This document shows, piece by piece, positions 55,310 to 64,000 of a stretch of 64,000 bases of DNA (the first letter of the stretch is position 1; each line of letters starts with the position of its first letter). A model generated the notes under the pieces. It searched no databases. It worked only from the letters and a program-made list of their open reading frames with translations, and was not told the origin of the DNA. The stretch covers positions 163,090,709 through 163,154,708 of the forward strand of contig CM076997.1 in NCBI GenBank assembly GCA_039090855.1. Reading direction: 5' to 3'. Origin of the DNA: Macrothele yani (taxonomy: Eukaryota; Arthropoda; Arachnida; Araneae; Macrothelidae). The position numbers and the translations under genes were made by a program.

Positions 55310-57000
55310 AACGAAAGAAAGAAGATTTTCAATCGAGGTTTTAGTCCCTCAGATATTGCTGTAAACGGAATCGTGAGCTTACGAACTCTTAGAAACAGAG
55401 ATATCGAGAAAAATAAGATGAGACTTTATGTCCCCTGGTGGGAAAACCAAGCATTATTTTAGGAAGAAAGTATTCTCAAAAGGTGTATCCATATAAGCGG
55501 TATCGGTCGAAGAAAAAAAATTAGTCTAGTTTTCAGGAGCCCAGATTTTGCAACAAATACATCAGAAGCAGCAATTAACACTTATGACCCCTGGTGGCTA
55601 AACCATTATTTACCAAATATTAGAAATTATGTGAAAAATATTTTTCATCAGGTCTTGTATGCGATACAGGAAGAATTTTTCAAATCAGAGCTTTAGGAGC
55701 AGAAATAACGCGGAAAACGCAATTTACCTTTATGCCCCTAGCGGAAAGTCTATGATATACTTGAAAATTTTGAATTTATAGGAAAACCATTTCGCATCGG
55801 AAACACTATCCAACTAAGAAGGATTTTTTTCAAATCGTACTTTTAGAAGTAGAGATATTGACAAAAGTAAAATATACATCTACGCCCCCTGGCGTAAAAA
55901 CCATGCATTTTTTCAAGAATAAAATTTTCATAAGAGGTTTGTCAACATGAGGAGTAGTATCGGTCAACAAACGACTTTTTTTAATCGAGATTTTAGAAGA
56001 TCATATTTTGTTGCAAATACAACAGAAGCGGAAATTAAGACTTACGCCACCTGGTGGCCAAATTATTTCTTACAAAAATTAGAAAATATGTGCAAACGAT
56101 TTCCTATCAGGAGCTGTATGCGGTGCAGAAAGAAGTTTTCAAATCGGAGATTTAGAAGAAGAGATATATTGGGAAACGCAATTTACATTTACGCCCCCTA
56201 GCGGAAAGTCTATGAATTACTAGAAAATTTTGAAATTAAAAGAACCAGATGTCCAACTAGGAACACTATCCAACAAAGAAGCAATTTTTCAAATCGGACT
56301 CCTAGAAGTAGAGATATTGGCTAAAATATGATATATATTTACGCCCCGTGGCGTAGAAACCATGCACTATTATAAGAAGAAAATGTATATAAAAGGTTTG
56401 TCGACATGAGTAGTATCGGTCAACAAACGACGTTTTTTTCAATCGAGAATTTAGAACATCATATTTTGCTGCAAATACAACAGAAGCGGAAATTCAGGTT
56501 TACGCCCCCTGGTGGCCAAACTTTTTTTTACACAAATTAGAAATTATGTGCAAACAATTTCTAATCAGGAGCTGTATCGGGTGCAGAAATAATTTTTCAA
56601 ATCGGAGATTTAGAAGCAGAGATATAGGGGGCCTTAGCGGGAAGTCTATGAATTACTTGAAAATTTGAAATACATGAAAAACAGGTCACACGGAAAACAT
56701 TATCCAACAAAGAAAGAATTTTTCAAATCGGACTCCCAGAAGTAGATATATTGACAAGAATAAGATGTACATGTACACCCCTGGCGGAGAAACTATGTAA
56801 TATTTTAAGACTAAAATATTCCGAAAAGTTTCATCGATGTGAGTGGCATCAGTCCACGAAAGAATTTTTTCAATCGATATTTTAGAAGCTCCGATTTTAT
56901 GGCAAATACATCAGAAACAAAAATTAACACCTACGCCCCCTGGTGGCCAAAGTATTCTTTACCCAAAATTCGAAATTATATGCAAAATATTTTCCATCAG
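55310..57000. repeat. Higher-order satellite: three ~150-bp monomers per ~455-bp unit
   Basis: Every ~150 bp a 'TACGCCCCCTGG'-like landmark recurs (about 55434, 55582, 55732, 55880, 56041, 56190, 56338, 56500, 56635, 56770, 56932). The text after it cycles through three types: C 'GGCGTAGAAACC', A 'GGTGGCCAAA', B 'AGCGGAAAGTC', in the order C-A-B repeated. Same-type spacings are about 459 bp, with shorter 432-446 bp units at the edges. All monomers also share 'TTTTTCAAATCGGA' / 'TTTAGAAGCAGAGATAT'-type sequence. Short frames in it are incidental. Confidence 0.88.
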
Positions 57001-57370
57001 GAGATGTACCTTAAACCTCTCTGCCAAACTTTAAACATTTTCGTGGCCCGTGCACTTATTACAATCATGTACTACCATGCTTTATAAATTTCAGCAAGCT
57101 TCTCCCCTTTTTTCCCGAGAGATATATAACGACGCCACGCTGCTCAAAAGCCGTGCAAAGGGGGAGAGAGCTTCCATGTTTTCATACTCAACGCCGAAGC
57201 TACACTGACACATCTAATTGGGCAATGTATGTGATATCTCATCTAACTAACGTTGTATCATGTTAACATACACCGAAGATACGAAACAGTATGATCATCG
57301 TTTCGTTATGCAAATCGAAGCAACTGCAAATAAAGGTAAAGCTTATAAATGAACTGTGCCGTGCCTTCCT
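57001..57370. other. No recognisable gene
   Basis: Mixed sequence between the satellite and the SINE-B-like segment; nothing recognised. Confidence 0.45.
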
Positions 57371-57510
57371 TGCAGGATGCACACGAGATAAAGGAAGAGA
57401 GCAGTGACAGCACATTCTAGTGTATTATAGCGAATAACAATCGGAGCTCCGAAGACGAGTGTTGGGGGTTGGAATCTATCCCCTGGCATACAAATGGAGA
57501 AATTTACTAC
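57371..57510 (+). mobile_element. SINE-B-like segment, degraded (left of 74-bp array)
   Basis: 'TGCACACGAGATAAAGGAAG', 'AGAGCAGTGACAGCACATTC', 'GGAATCTATCCCCTGGCATA' and 'GGAGAAATTTACT' follow the same order as 58245-58375 and 61200-61335. The tRNA-like part is hardly readable. Confidence 0.6.
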
Positions 57511-57570
57511 GTCATATTGGCGCCCGAACTTCCACGATGGTCAGAATGTTAGGTTTCTCGCAATGGTGCG

Positions 57571-58090
57571 ATGTTCTATCCAAACCGGGATACAGGAAAA
57601 ATTGGAATTCCTTCTTCAGTGCTTCGAAAAAATATGTTGGTGCGATGTTCTATCCAAACCGGGTGACAGGAAAAATGGGAATTCCTTCTTCGGTGCTTCG
57701 AAAAATATGTTAGTGCGATGTTCTATCCAAACCGGGAGACAGGAAAAATGGGAATTCCTTCTTCGGTGCTTCGAAAAAATATGTTGGCGTGATGTTCTAT
57801 CCAAACCGGGGGAAAGGAAAAATGGGAATTCCTTCTTTAGTGCTTCGAAAAAATATGTTGGTGTGGTGCTCTACCCAAACCGAGAGACAGGAAAAATGGG
57901 AATTCCTTCTTTAGCGCTTCGAAACAATATGTTGGTGCGATGTTCTATCCAAACCGGGATACAGGAAAAATTGGAATTCCTTCTTCAGGGCTACGAAAAA
58001 ATATGTTGGTGCGATGTTCTATCTACACCGGGAGACAGGAAAAATGGAAATTCCTTCTTCAGTGCTTCGAAAAAATATGTTAGTCTGATG
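57571..58090. repeat. 74-bp tandem array, 7 copies
   Basis: Units start at 57571, 57645, 57718, 57792, 57866, 57940 and 58014 (73-74 bp). Each has 'ATGTTCTATCCAAACCGGGA', 'GGAAAAATGGGAATTCCTTC', 'AGTGCTTCGAAAAAATATGT' and 'TGGTGCG'. Copies are highly similar. As 74 is not a multiple of three and the unit has no stop in any plus-strand frame, a 268-residue frame (57494-58300) runs through; I do not consider it a gene. Confidence 0.95.
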
Positions 58091-58224
58091 TTACGTTCCA
58101 CACTCCAAATTATCTGGGAATTCTCAAATACACGTTCTTCATGTGATGACTGTCTACAGCGAACCATAGTCCTGGTTGAACCGTGGGCCATTAACTCGGC
58201 CTTCTTTCGGAGAGGTGGGGAATG

Positions 58225-58385
58225 TGACGTGCCTGCCCCGCAGAACGCACATGAGATAAAGGCAGTGAGCAATGAGAGCCAATGCCAGTGTAGTACATGA
58301 TAGCACTCGGATCTCGGGAGTCGAGAGTTGGGTGTTCGAATCCCTTCCCTGGCATAAAGATGATGGATAAATTTACTTCCTAATG
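58225..58385 (+). mobile_element. SINE-B-like segment (right of 74-bp array)
   Basis: 'GACGTGCCTGCCCCGCAGAA', 'CGCACATGAGATAAAGGCAG', then a degraded tRNA-like part with 'GGTGTTCGAATCCC' (box B) and 'ATGGATAAATTTACTTCC'. Closest relative: 61185-61345. Confidence 0.7.
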
Positions 58386-59489
58386 GAACACCTGCTCTGT
58401 TAATCAGTTTTATTCTTGTCCTTCAAATGAGAATGGCAACGGGGTTTTTAAACTTTTCATTTTGGTTCTCAAATACATAAATCAAATAAAGGAATAGAGT
58501 GAGGGATTAATCCGCAAGTTTGCGTGTTGAAAAATGGCTCCGCTCGTACTCTATGTATTGCATTTAAAATTATCAGTTAACTAGCTAAAGTGCGGAATGA
58601 TACAAATTCACTTCTAAATGTTATTTGCATAAAAACTGAGATCAAGGACTGCGGTTTTTAATTCTTGAAAATTTGTTTGGAAAGTTATTTATACAATTTA
58701 CTGTTTAATTCGATATTTAACATAATGGGGCATCCATATTTCCCGTAAAACTTCTTTTCCGTCATCCATTCCAGTTTAAGTGGGCAATCACGCGGCTGTC
58801 ATCATGAAAGTAAAATGGAAATGGAAAATGTTTGTTTAACGATACATGCAAATTATTGCACCCACGTTCGGGTTATTTGGGAGAACTGTTGGTGGGGCGG
58901 ATTGTAATGACATGCGACAGCTCATCCCACAACGGATGTAGCATAAATGTCAATTAAAAGAGTTCCATAAATGGACCGTATGGAACATTTCAAACGACAG
59001 TACTGCGCTTCATATGTTTTCCTTATCCAAGTTGCGACTTATTTTCCCTAAAAAAAATGACTTTCACACTTGTAACTTCCATTATTTCTCTGCCCTAGGA
59101 GTATCCCAAAACCCATAAATATTACATTTTGTTTTGATAGTTACAATACTTTCTGAGTTATGGCTGCAACAATCCTCACGGACAGATAGACTGGCACATA
59201 AACATCGCGAAATTAGATTTTTTGCAATTAACAAAAATAGAAGATTGCAACAACAAAAGATTTATCATCAAATCAGATCAGATCATACGTAGAGGATTTT
59301 AGGAAGGGTGTGTCTAACCCCAGGTCTTAAACAACCCTTAAAAATAGGAAGCTAGGAGATTTGGGCTAGAGTGCCCGATAGGAAAGTCACACGGAAGCGA
59401 GGTAGAAAGGGGGATGAAGACATACATATCACCAAGCTGTTCTCCGAAATTCAGTGGTTAGCTCCAAGAAGAAATACAAACAACCAGAT
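58386..59489. other. No recognisable gene
   Basis: AT-rich spacer; short frames only. Confidence 0.45.
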
Positions 59490-60180
59490 ATTTTTACTTA
59501 CTGTTGTTGTATCAAAATTCTCCATTTACAGCGATTTTGACATACAACTCGGGCTTTATTGATATCCATTACACGCCGTACACAAGATCTTTTATACTTC
59601 ATACTCATAATCTTTTTCTCATGCAGACACTCCTGAATCTGATCCATCCATACCTTTCTCGGCCTTACTCTGCCTTTCCTTCCTGCCACTTGGGCTAAAA
59701 ATATTTTTTAGTAACCATCTCGTCACTCATTCCTTCAACACGCCCAGACCACCGAAGCACATTAATCTCCACCTTGCTAACAGTATTTTGCTTCACATCA
59801 CACAACTGCAACACATCTTCATTCCTCACACAATCAGACCGTGTCTTGCCACAAACCGTAAGTAACGCATGTCTCCAGCACACAAACGACTCCTATGTTT
59901 CTTCTGTAGTACCCAGGTTTTACTACCATACATAAGAGTACACAGCCATGCAGGACTCTCTAGAGAACACATCATTCCTGTGAAAACCTCCCTTAGCAGC
60001 TGTGACTTTCAATGAATAATTTACTCGCCTACTAATTTCGCCATCCAATTTGTTCTCTCTGTCATACATGCTTCCTAAATACACAAACTCACTCACCTGG
60101 TCAATCACTATGCATTTATACTTACATTACATTCAGTGCTACCAGTTTCTTTCTCAAAGACCATAACTTTGGTTTTTCCC
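59490..60180 (-). pseudogene. LINE RT C-terminal fragment 2
   Basis: Minus strand: 'MIDQVSEFVYLGSMYDRENK' + 'LDGEISRRVNYSLKV' (59923-60108), then 'CGKTRSDCVRNEDVLQLCDV' + 'KQNTVSKVEINVLRWSGRVE' (59695-59883), then 'GRKGRVRPRKVWMDQIQECL' to 'CKWRILIQQQ' (59498-59689). It is the same LINE family as 39663-40043, longer on the 5' side and without that copy's deletion. Frameshifts separate the parts; it is 5'-truncated. The end 'AAGTAAAAATATCTG' is shared by both copies just past the stop. Confidence 0.85.
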
Positions 60181-60236
60181 TTATGTGTACTCAGTTTGAA
60201 TTTCATGCAAACTTCGTACATCCGGGACAACGTAAT
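60181..60236. other. Short unassigned spacer
   Basis: Possibly still LINE sequence; not resolved. Confidence 0.3.
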
Positions 60237-60449
60237 CTGCAACGCACTTATTTATTACCGTTGGGCCAGTACCCGGGGTCCGACGGCTTAAAGTGTCCAT
60301 CCGACGCACTGAGGATATTTAGTGGTTCCAGCGTTCGTACCTGCCTGGGATCGAACCCGAGGTTTCTCCGTGGCAGTCAAAAACGTTGACCACCAAGCCA
60401 TCCGCGGCCCCTGGTACTGTTCCACCGGTAATGAATAAGTGCGTTGCAG
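60237..60449. mobile_element. 213-bp element with inverted ends and a tRNA-like core
   Basis: 60237-60260 and 60426-60449 are inverted repeats with one mismatch ('CTGCAACGCACTTATTTATT' / 'AATGAATAAGTGCGTTGCAG'); the match extends imperfectly inward to about 43 bp (to 60280 and 60405). Inside, the minus strand has 'GATGGCTTGGTGGTCAACG' (box A-like) and 'GGGTTCGATCCC' (box B), about 73 bp of tRNA-like layout. A SINE promoter inside terminal inverted repeats is an unusual combination. Confidence 0.75.
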
Positions 60450-61184
60450 AGAAGGATGGTGACGAAAGCTAGGGTCCCAGAAATCCATGACGTACGTAGG
60501 AACGCAGTAACTCCAAATTCACCAGTGTTCAACACTGCAAACGTTTTATTCATTTGCATTTGGTCTCCTGCATAACAAGAATTTTATACTTCACCTTAAA
60601 AACAGGTATGAAAAATATGAGCACTTACTGTAGTGAACTTTAGTATCATGTATTAGCGAAGATAAATCACGTTGGGAAGGTAACCTGCCGGTAGTTCTGT
60701 ACACAAATGCAGCTATTTTGTGTATGGCCATTTTTTACTTCCTTTTCCCAATGGTTCTACGGAATGAAATCATAATTCATTTTGCCATCAGATTGTTAAC
60801 GTGGAGATATGCAAAATTTACTATTATGAAATAATTGCTTTGAAATGGATTGTATACTTGATTTACGTCTAACGGTTTAACTCACTAAAACTGCATCTTA
60901 AATTTCTACTAAGCTGGGTGACTTAAATATCATTTTCCATGATCTGATTAATTATTTCAGATCTTTCGTATCGATGCTCGCAAAATCTGAAATCTTAATT
61001 ATTTATGGAAATTACTTTCAAGATAATGGTCAGGATCCAATGACAAGAGAATGTTGCTGACAATGTCCAGTTCCTTCTTTACTCTTTATGCAAGCACGAG
61101 TTATTTAATAACCATTTCGTTTGTAACAGCACAATGAATAGAATTCATTCAATGATTTCGTACAAAATACAATAACACTTGTGA
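60450..61184. other. No recognisable gene
   Basis: AT-rich; nothing recognised. Confidence 0.45.
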
Positions 61185-61345
61185 CGTACCTGCCAGAAGG
61201 ACGCACACAACATAAAGGCAGATAGCAGTCAGAACGAACGTCCGCGTAGCTCAATTGGTAGAGTGACTTATTCCGGAATGAGGGGACCCGGGTTCGAACC
61301 CCAGTGTGGACCAAAATGACGGATAAATTTACTTCGTTAAACACT
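61185..61345 (+). mobile_element. SINE-B, best copy (tRNA-derived)
   Basis: Lead 'GACGTACCTGCCAGAAGGAC' 'GCACACAACATAAAGGCAG', then a tRNA-like head at 61241-61313: 'TCCGCGTAGCTCAATTGGTA' (box A), 'GGGTTCGAACCCC' (box B), pairing acceptor ends TCCGCGT/GTGTGGA and a following CA. The anticodon arm does not form a canonical 7-nt loop, and related segments lie at 57.4, 58.3 and 8.4-8.7 kb, so it is a SINE-type repeat rather than a tRNA gene. Confidence 0.75.
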
Positions 61346-61394
61346 TTTTCATTTAATTTAATTTTATTTGCTGTTACACACAAGCGAAGTGGTT

Positions 61395-61745
61395 ATTCAA
61401 CTACTTCAATACATTATTCAAATACTTCAATACTTTATTCAACTACTTCAATACATTATTCAAATACTTCAATACTTTACTCAACTACTTCAATACATTA
61501 TTCAAATACTTCAATACTTTATTAAACTACTTCAATACATTATTCAAATACTTCAATACATTATTCAAATACTTCAATACTTTATTCAACTACTTTAATA
61601 CATTATTCAAATACTTCAAGATATTATTCAACTACTTCAATACATTATTCAACTACTTCAATACATTATTCAACAATTTCAATACATTACCCAATTACAT
61701 CAATATATTATTCAACTACTACAATGCATTATTCATCTACTTCAT
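61395..61745. repeat. 21-bp minisatellite
   Basis: Tandem 'TCAACTACTTCAATACATTA' / 'TCAAATACTTCAATACTTTA' + T units, about 16 copies, two alternating variants giving a 42-bp super-period at the left. The period is a multiple of three, so frames stay open ('YSTTSIH' repeats), but no start context or flanking coding sequence supports a gene. Confidence 0.93.
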
Positions 61746-62489
61746 ACATTGACACTAATCTCTGGACATACGCAGTCGAGTCACATTATTGTTACCACCT
61801 CCTATTTTTGAATTCTACAGCGCGTATCCAATGAAAAAAGGCACGTGCCGTCAGCTGGCTTGGAGGGTATATAAGGTGTGTTGTAGGCATCCTGAGAACA
61901 TATCACTTGTTGCTGTCGCTGTCATGGATAAAAGGAGCGATGTATCAGATTTGAAAGAAGGGATGATTATCGGCTTTCCGGCCAAGGGTGGCAGTATTTT
62001 TGAAAGAGCGCAGTTTGTGAATTGTTCGGGTACTACAGTGGTTATAGAGCATCGTGATTGGAGATATGGCACCATTGCGAATAAGTGAAGTGGCAACTGC
62101 GGAGCACCACGAGCCATTGATGTGAGAGGTGAACGTCGGCTTCGAAGGTGCGTGGGGGCCGATAGACGTGCTACAGTGGAACAACGCACTGACCGAATGA
62201 ACCAGGGGGCTACCGGAAGTGTGTCGAAAACTACAGTTCAGCGAACCCTGCTGCGTGTGGGAGGCTACGACGTAGACGGATGGTCACTGCACTTATGCTA
62301 ACGATGGTGCATCGGCAGAAACGGCTTTCTTTTGCACGGCAGTATCTGAATTGGACCTCCCCTGATTGGCAAAGGATTGCCTTCTCCGATGAGTCACTTT
62401 TTCTGCTTCATCGAAAGGATGGACGTTGGCGTATAAGGTCAGAAACATCAGATAACAAACATTCTTCAACCACTGTTGGCAGAACACAA

Positions 62490-63876
62490 GCTACTCCTGC
62501 CAGTCCTAAACACAGCATTTCGTCTTGCTGATCGAATTTGTGCTCGATCGTTACCATTTCTTGCATATGCTTGGCTACTCCAAACTAAGCATCCACCTAC
62601 TCACTTGCCTCCTGTGTGCCGTTACATTTTTCTTCTTGTGAAGTTCACTGTATATGCTTTCCATCTTGAACAACGCCTCCCTGCTCTTACTCCACCTCCT
62701 CAGGAGGCAAGTGCTATCATTCGGAGACGCTTCCTAGCACGGTTAACCACTCGTCTCCGAATGGAGCACTCTCGTGCTGCCTCAACAAACACCGATAACG
62801 TTTTTCAATCCACCTGGGCCCAATCGGCTGGGTGGTTCCATATCCACAATTTGCAGCTACGTCTCAACTTGTAGGTGGGATTTTGTTGTCGCCCACATTC
62901 ACTGTCACAACTCATGATTTTACGTATTAATTTTGGTGGTATGGGGCTCCTAGGTGGAGTCTCCTTTTTCACCCACATGATTCGCTATTTGTGATTATTC
63001 TGTTTTATGTGCTATTGGAGATAGCTCACCATGTTTCCCATGTTCTCTTCGATTTTGTTGTGTTTTATGTTGTATATAATTCTTTCTTCTGCACAGTTTA
63101 CTGCACACACAATGTCCCCTACATTATGTTGAATATATTTTGAAATTTTATTGTCCCTGTGTACATAATTTAATGTAAGAAGATGCTCTTCTGAGTACTT
63201 TTAGCGATGCTCCCCTTGTCACTGAATACTTCTGTACATATGATGTAAATTTTGAGTGTAGCACCACTGTTACAGTTCTGTTTTATGAGAAGCTGCCCTT
63301 CTGGGTATGCTTAGCGGCTTTCTTTTTTGTCACTGTATTGTTCTGTACATATGATATGACACTTATGAATTGCATTACTGTTCGATTTCTGTTTTTTTTG
63401 TAAAGTTGCCCTCCTGGGTCCGTTTAGCGTATTTCTCTCTTGTCACTGCATAATTCTGTGCATATAATAAGTATTTGTGCTTAATTGTTTCTACCATTTC
63501 TGTCATATTTCTAAATACTGTTGCACCTGTTAGTTCCTTCTCACCCATGGTCTTTTATGTGAATTAGTACCTTGTGCATATTTAATCTTGAGTATGGTAG
63601 TAATACTTAATTGGAATTTGTGAATAGTATAGCATCATGTCTTTTCTTGTCTACAATACTGTAGTATACATTTTCATTTGCATCGCTCGTGCTTTATTGT
63701 CTGCCTCTCCATCGCCCTTCGGGGCGAAATAATTTTATGATTTTAACAATATTTTGTTTTACGTTTCACTGGAACTTTCCAGTTGTTGTATATACCACTG
63801 TATTTATTGGCAGAATTCTACTGTCATGTACATAGAAATGCTATTTTTTTTGAAGAATAAAGACAATTTTGAAATG
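62490..63876 (+). mobile_element. LINE 3' end (ORF2 tail + long 3' UTR)
   Basis: Inserted in the Tc1-like transposase. An open tail to 62872 ('FRLADRICARSLPFLAYAWL', 'ASAIIRRRFLARLTTRLRME', 'FQSTWAQSAGWFHIHNLQLR', stop 62872-62874) resembles the region after the RT in LINE ORF2 proteins. About 1 kb of T-rich 3' sequence follows, with AATAAA at 63856-63861 some 15 bp before the end and no poly(A). The 3' end 'AATAAAGACAATTTTG' resembles 'AATAAAGCAATGTTG' of the 14.3-17.2 kb insert. No target duplication could be pinned down. Confidence 0.65.
63165..63480 (+). repeat. ~112-bp tandem repeat x3 in the LINE 3' UTR
   Basis: 'TCTGTACATATGATGTAAAT', 'TCTGTACATATGATATGACA' and 'TCTGTGCATATAATAAGTAT' occur about 110 bp apart, each preceded by 'TTGTCACTG' and 'CTTCTGAGT/CTTCTGGGT/CTCCTGGGT' phrases. 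Three diverged units. Confidence 0.85.
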
Positions 63877-64000
63877 TAGGGGACATCATTATAGTCTGGG
63901 GAATGTTTTCGTGGCATTCTCTGGGGCCACTTATACCAGTGGAAAGCACTATGAACCAAATTCGTTATGCATCCCTCTTTGTAGACCACGTACACCCATA

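Larger units (their letters stand above)
61770..64000 (+). mobile_element. Tc1-like element, partial, interrupted by a LINE tail
   Basis: Left end sequence 'CAGTCGAGTCACATTATTGT' is of the Tc1 type. The transposase starts at 61924, is broken at about 62490 by the LINE insert, resumes at about 63877 and leaves the window at 64000, so the right end is not visible. Confidence 0.85.
61924..64000 (+). pseudogene. Tc1-like transposase, decayed, split
   Basis: 'MDKRSDVSDLKEGMIIGFPA' + 'KGGSIFERAQFVNCSGTTVV' (HTH1, from 61924), 'GERRLRRCVGADRRATVEQR' and 'SVSKTTVQRTLLRVG' (HTH2), 'RQKRLSFARQYLNWTSPDWQ' + 'RIAFSDESLFLLHRKDGRWR' (first catalytic D) to about 62490; after the LINE, 'GDIIIVWGMFSWHSLGPLIP' + 'VESTMNQIRYASLFVDHVHP' (63879-64000). 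Stops and shifts near 62090 and 62300. The second and third catalytic residues lie outside the window. Confidence 0.87.

Noticed and set aside
55310..58090. CRISPR array
   Set aside because: Units are contiguous tandem repeats without unique spacers, in eukaryotic transposon-rich DNA, with no cas genes.
57494..58300. 268-residue frame as a repeat protein gene
   Set aside because: It is a read-through of the 74-bp array in changing frame; neither end joins any coding-like sequence.
61241..61313. Functional tRNA gene
   Set aside because: Acceptor and D arms pair, but the anticodon loop is not canonical and the segment is part of a repeated SINE unit.
61304..61598. Seven-residue repeat protein in the 21-bp minisatellite
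   Set aside because: The period happens to be a multiple of three; two overlapping frames are equally open and there is no signal or domain outside the repeat.

Overview
This is an AT-rich eukaryotic window made almost entirely of transposable elements and satellite DNA. I recognise no intact host gene, no functional tRNA or rRNA gene, no operon and no prokaryotic feature. The mixture points to an arthropod, possibly a chelicerate such as a spider: many decayed Tc1/mariner elements, Penelope-like retroelements, RTE-type LINEs, pogo, hAT and Helitron remnants, and a very active tRNA-derived SINE. The organism assignment is inference from element style, not from a marker gene.

Layout. 0.8-1.5 kb holds a decayed Helitron Rep N-terminus. 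2.1-3.7 kb holds SINE copies and the first of three copies of one Tc1-like family (Tc1-A: 2295-3738, 20705-21924, 43941-45166, each flanked by TA). 3.8-13.9 kb is mostly decayed DNA with SINE pieces, a 31-bp minisatellite and a transposase scrap. 14.0-18.2 kb is a second Tc1-like element (Tc1-B) split by a retroposon at 14330-17245 with a 12-bp target duplication. The retroposon carries a LINE ORF1 (gag-like) but no reverse transcriptase, and a SINE sits inside it. 19.2-20.7 kb is a pogo/Tigger remnant with a SINE inside. 22.9-23.9 kb is a mariner remnant; 24.0-24.9 kb has hAT-like ends. 25.1-25.7 kb has two SINEs, one broken by a 120-bp palindromic MITE. 27.6-32.2 kb is a Penelope-like element with a partial inverted copy at its 5' end and a nearly intact Tc1-like element (Tc1-C) in its endonuclease region. 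32.3-32.7 kb is a hAT scrap. 33.2-34.6 kb is a degenerate 77-bp tandem array.

35.6-38.7 kb (minus) and 47.6-50.1 kb (plus) are two copies of one RTE-type LINE. The second keeps a long uninterrupted endonuclease plus reverse transcriptase frame and is cut off exactly where a ~125-bp satellite begins. That satellite reverses orientation at its middle (50131-51905). 41.4-46.3 kb is a nested stack: Penelope remnant, SINE, a Tc1/mariner element with ~85-bp inverted ends, Tc1-A copy 3, and another Tc1-like remnant. 53.3-54.3 kb is a foldback element built from 33-bp repeats. 55.4-57.0 kb is a higher-order satellite with three ~150-bp monomer types, related to a single copy near 3.8-4.0 kb. 57.4-58.4 kb is a 7 x 74-bp array between two degraded tRNA-SINE-like segments. 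59.5-61.8 kb has a LINE tail, a tRNA-like foldback element, a second SINE family and a 21-bp minisatellite. 61.8 kb to the end is a Tc1-like element interrupted by the 3' end of a LINE and running off the window.

The elements are not cooperating genes; the value of the window is the insertion history. Element ends, TA or longer target duplications and nesting let many insertions be ordered. The most unusual items are the RT-less gag-bearing retroposon, the head-to-head satellite abutting a LINE, the trimeric satellite with a dispersed relative, the 33-bp foldback element, and several near-perfect snap-back palindromes inside decayed transposase genes.
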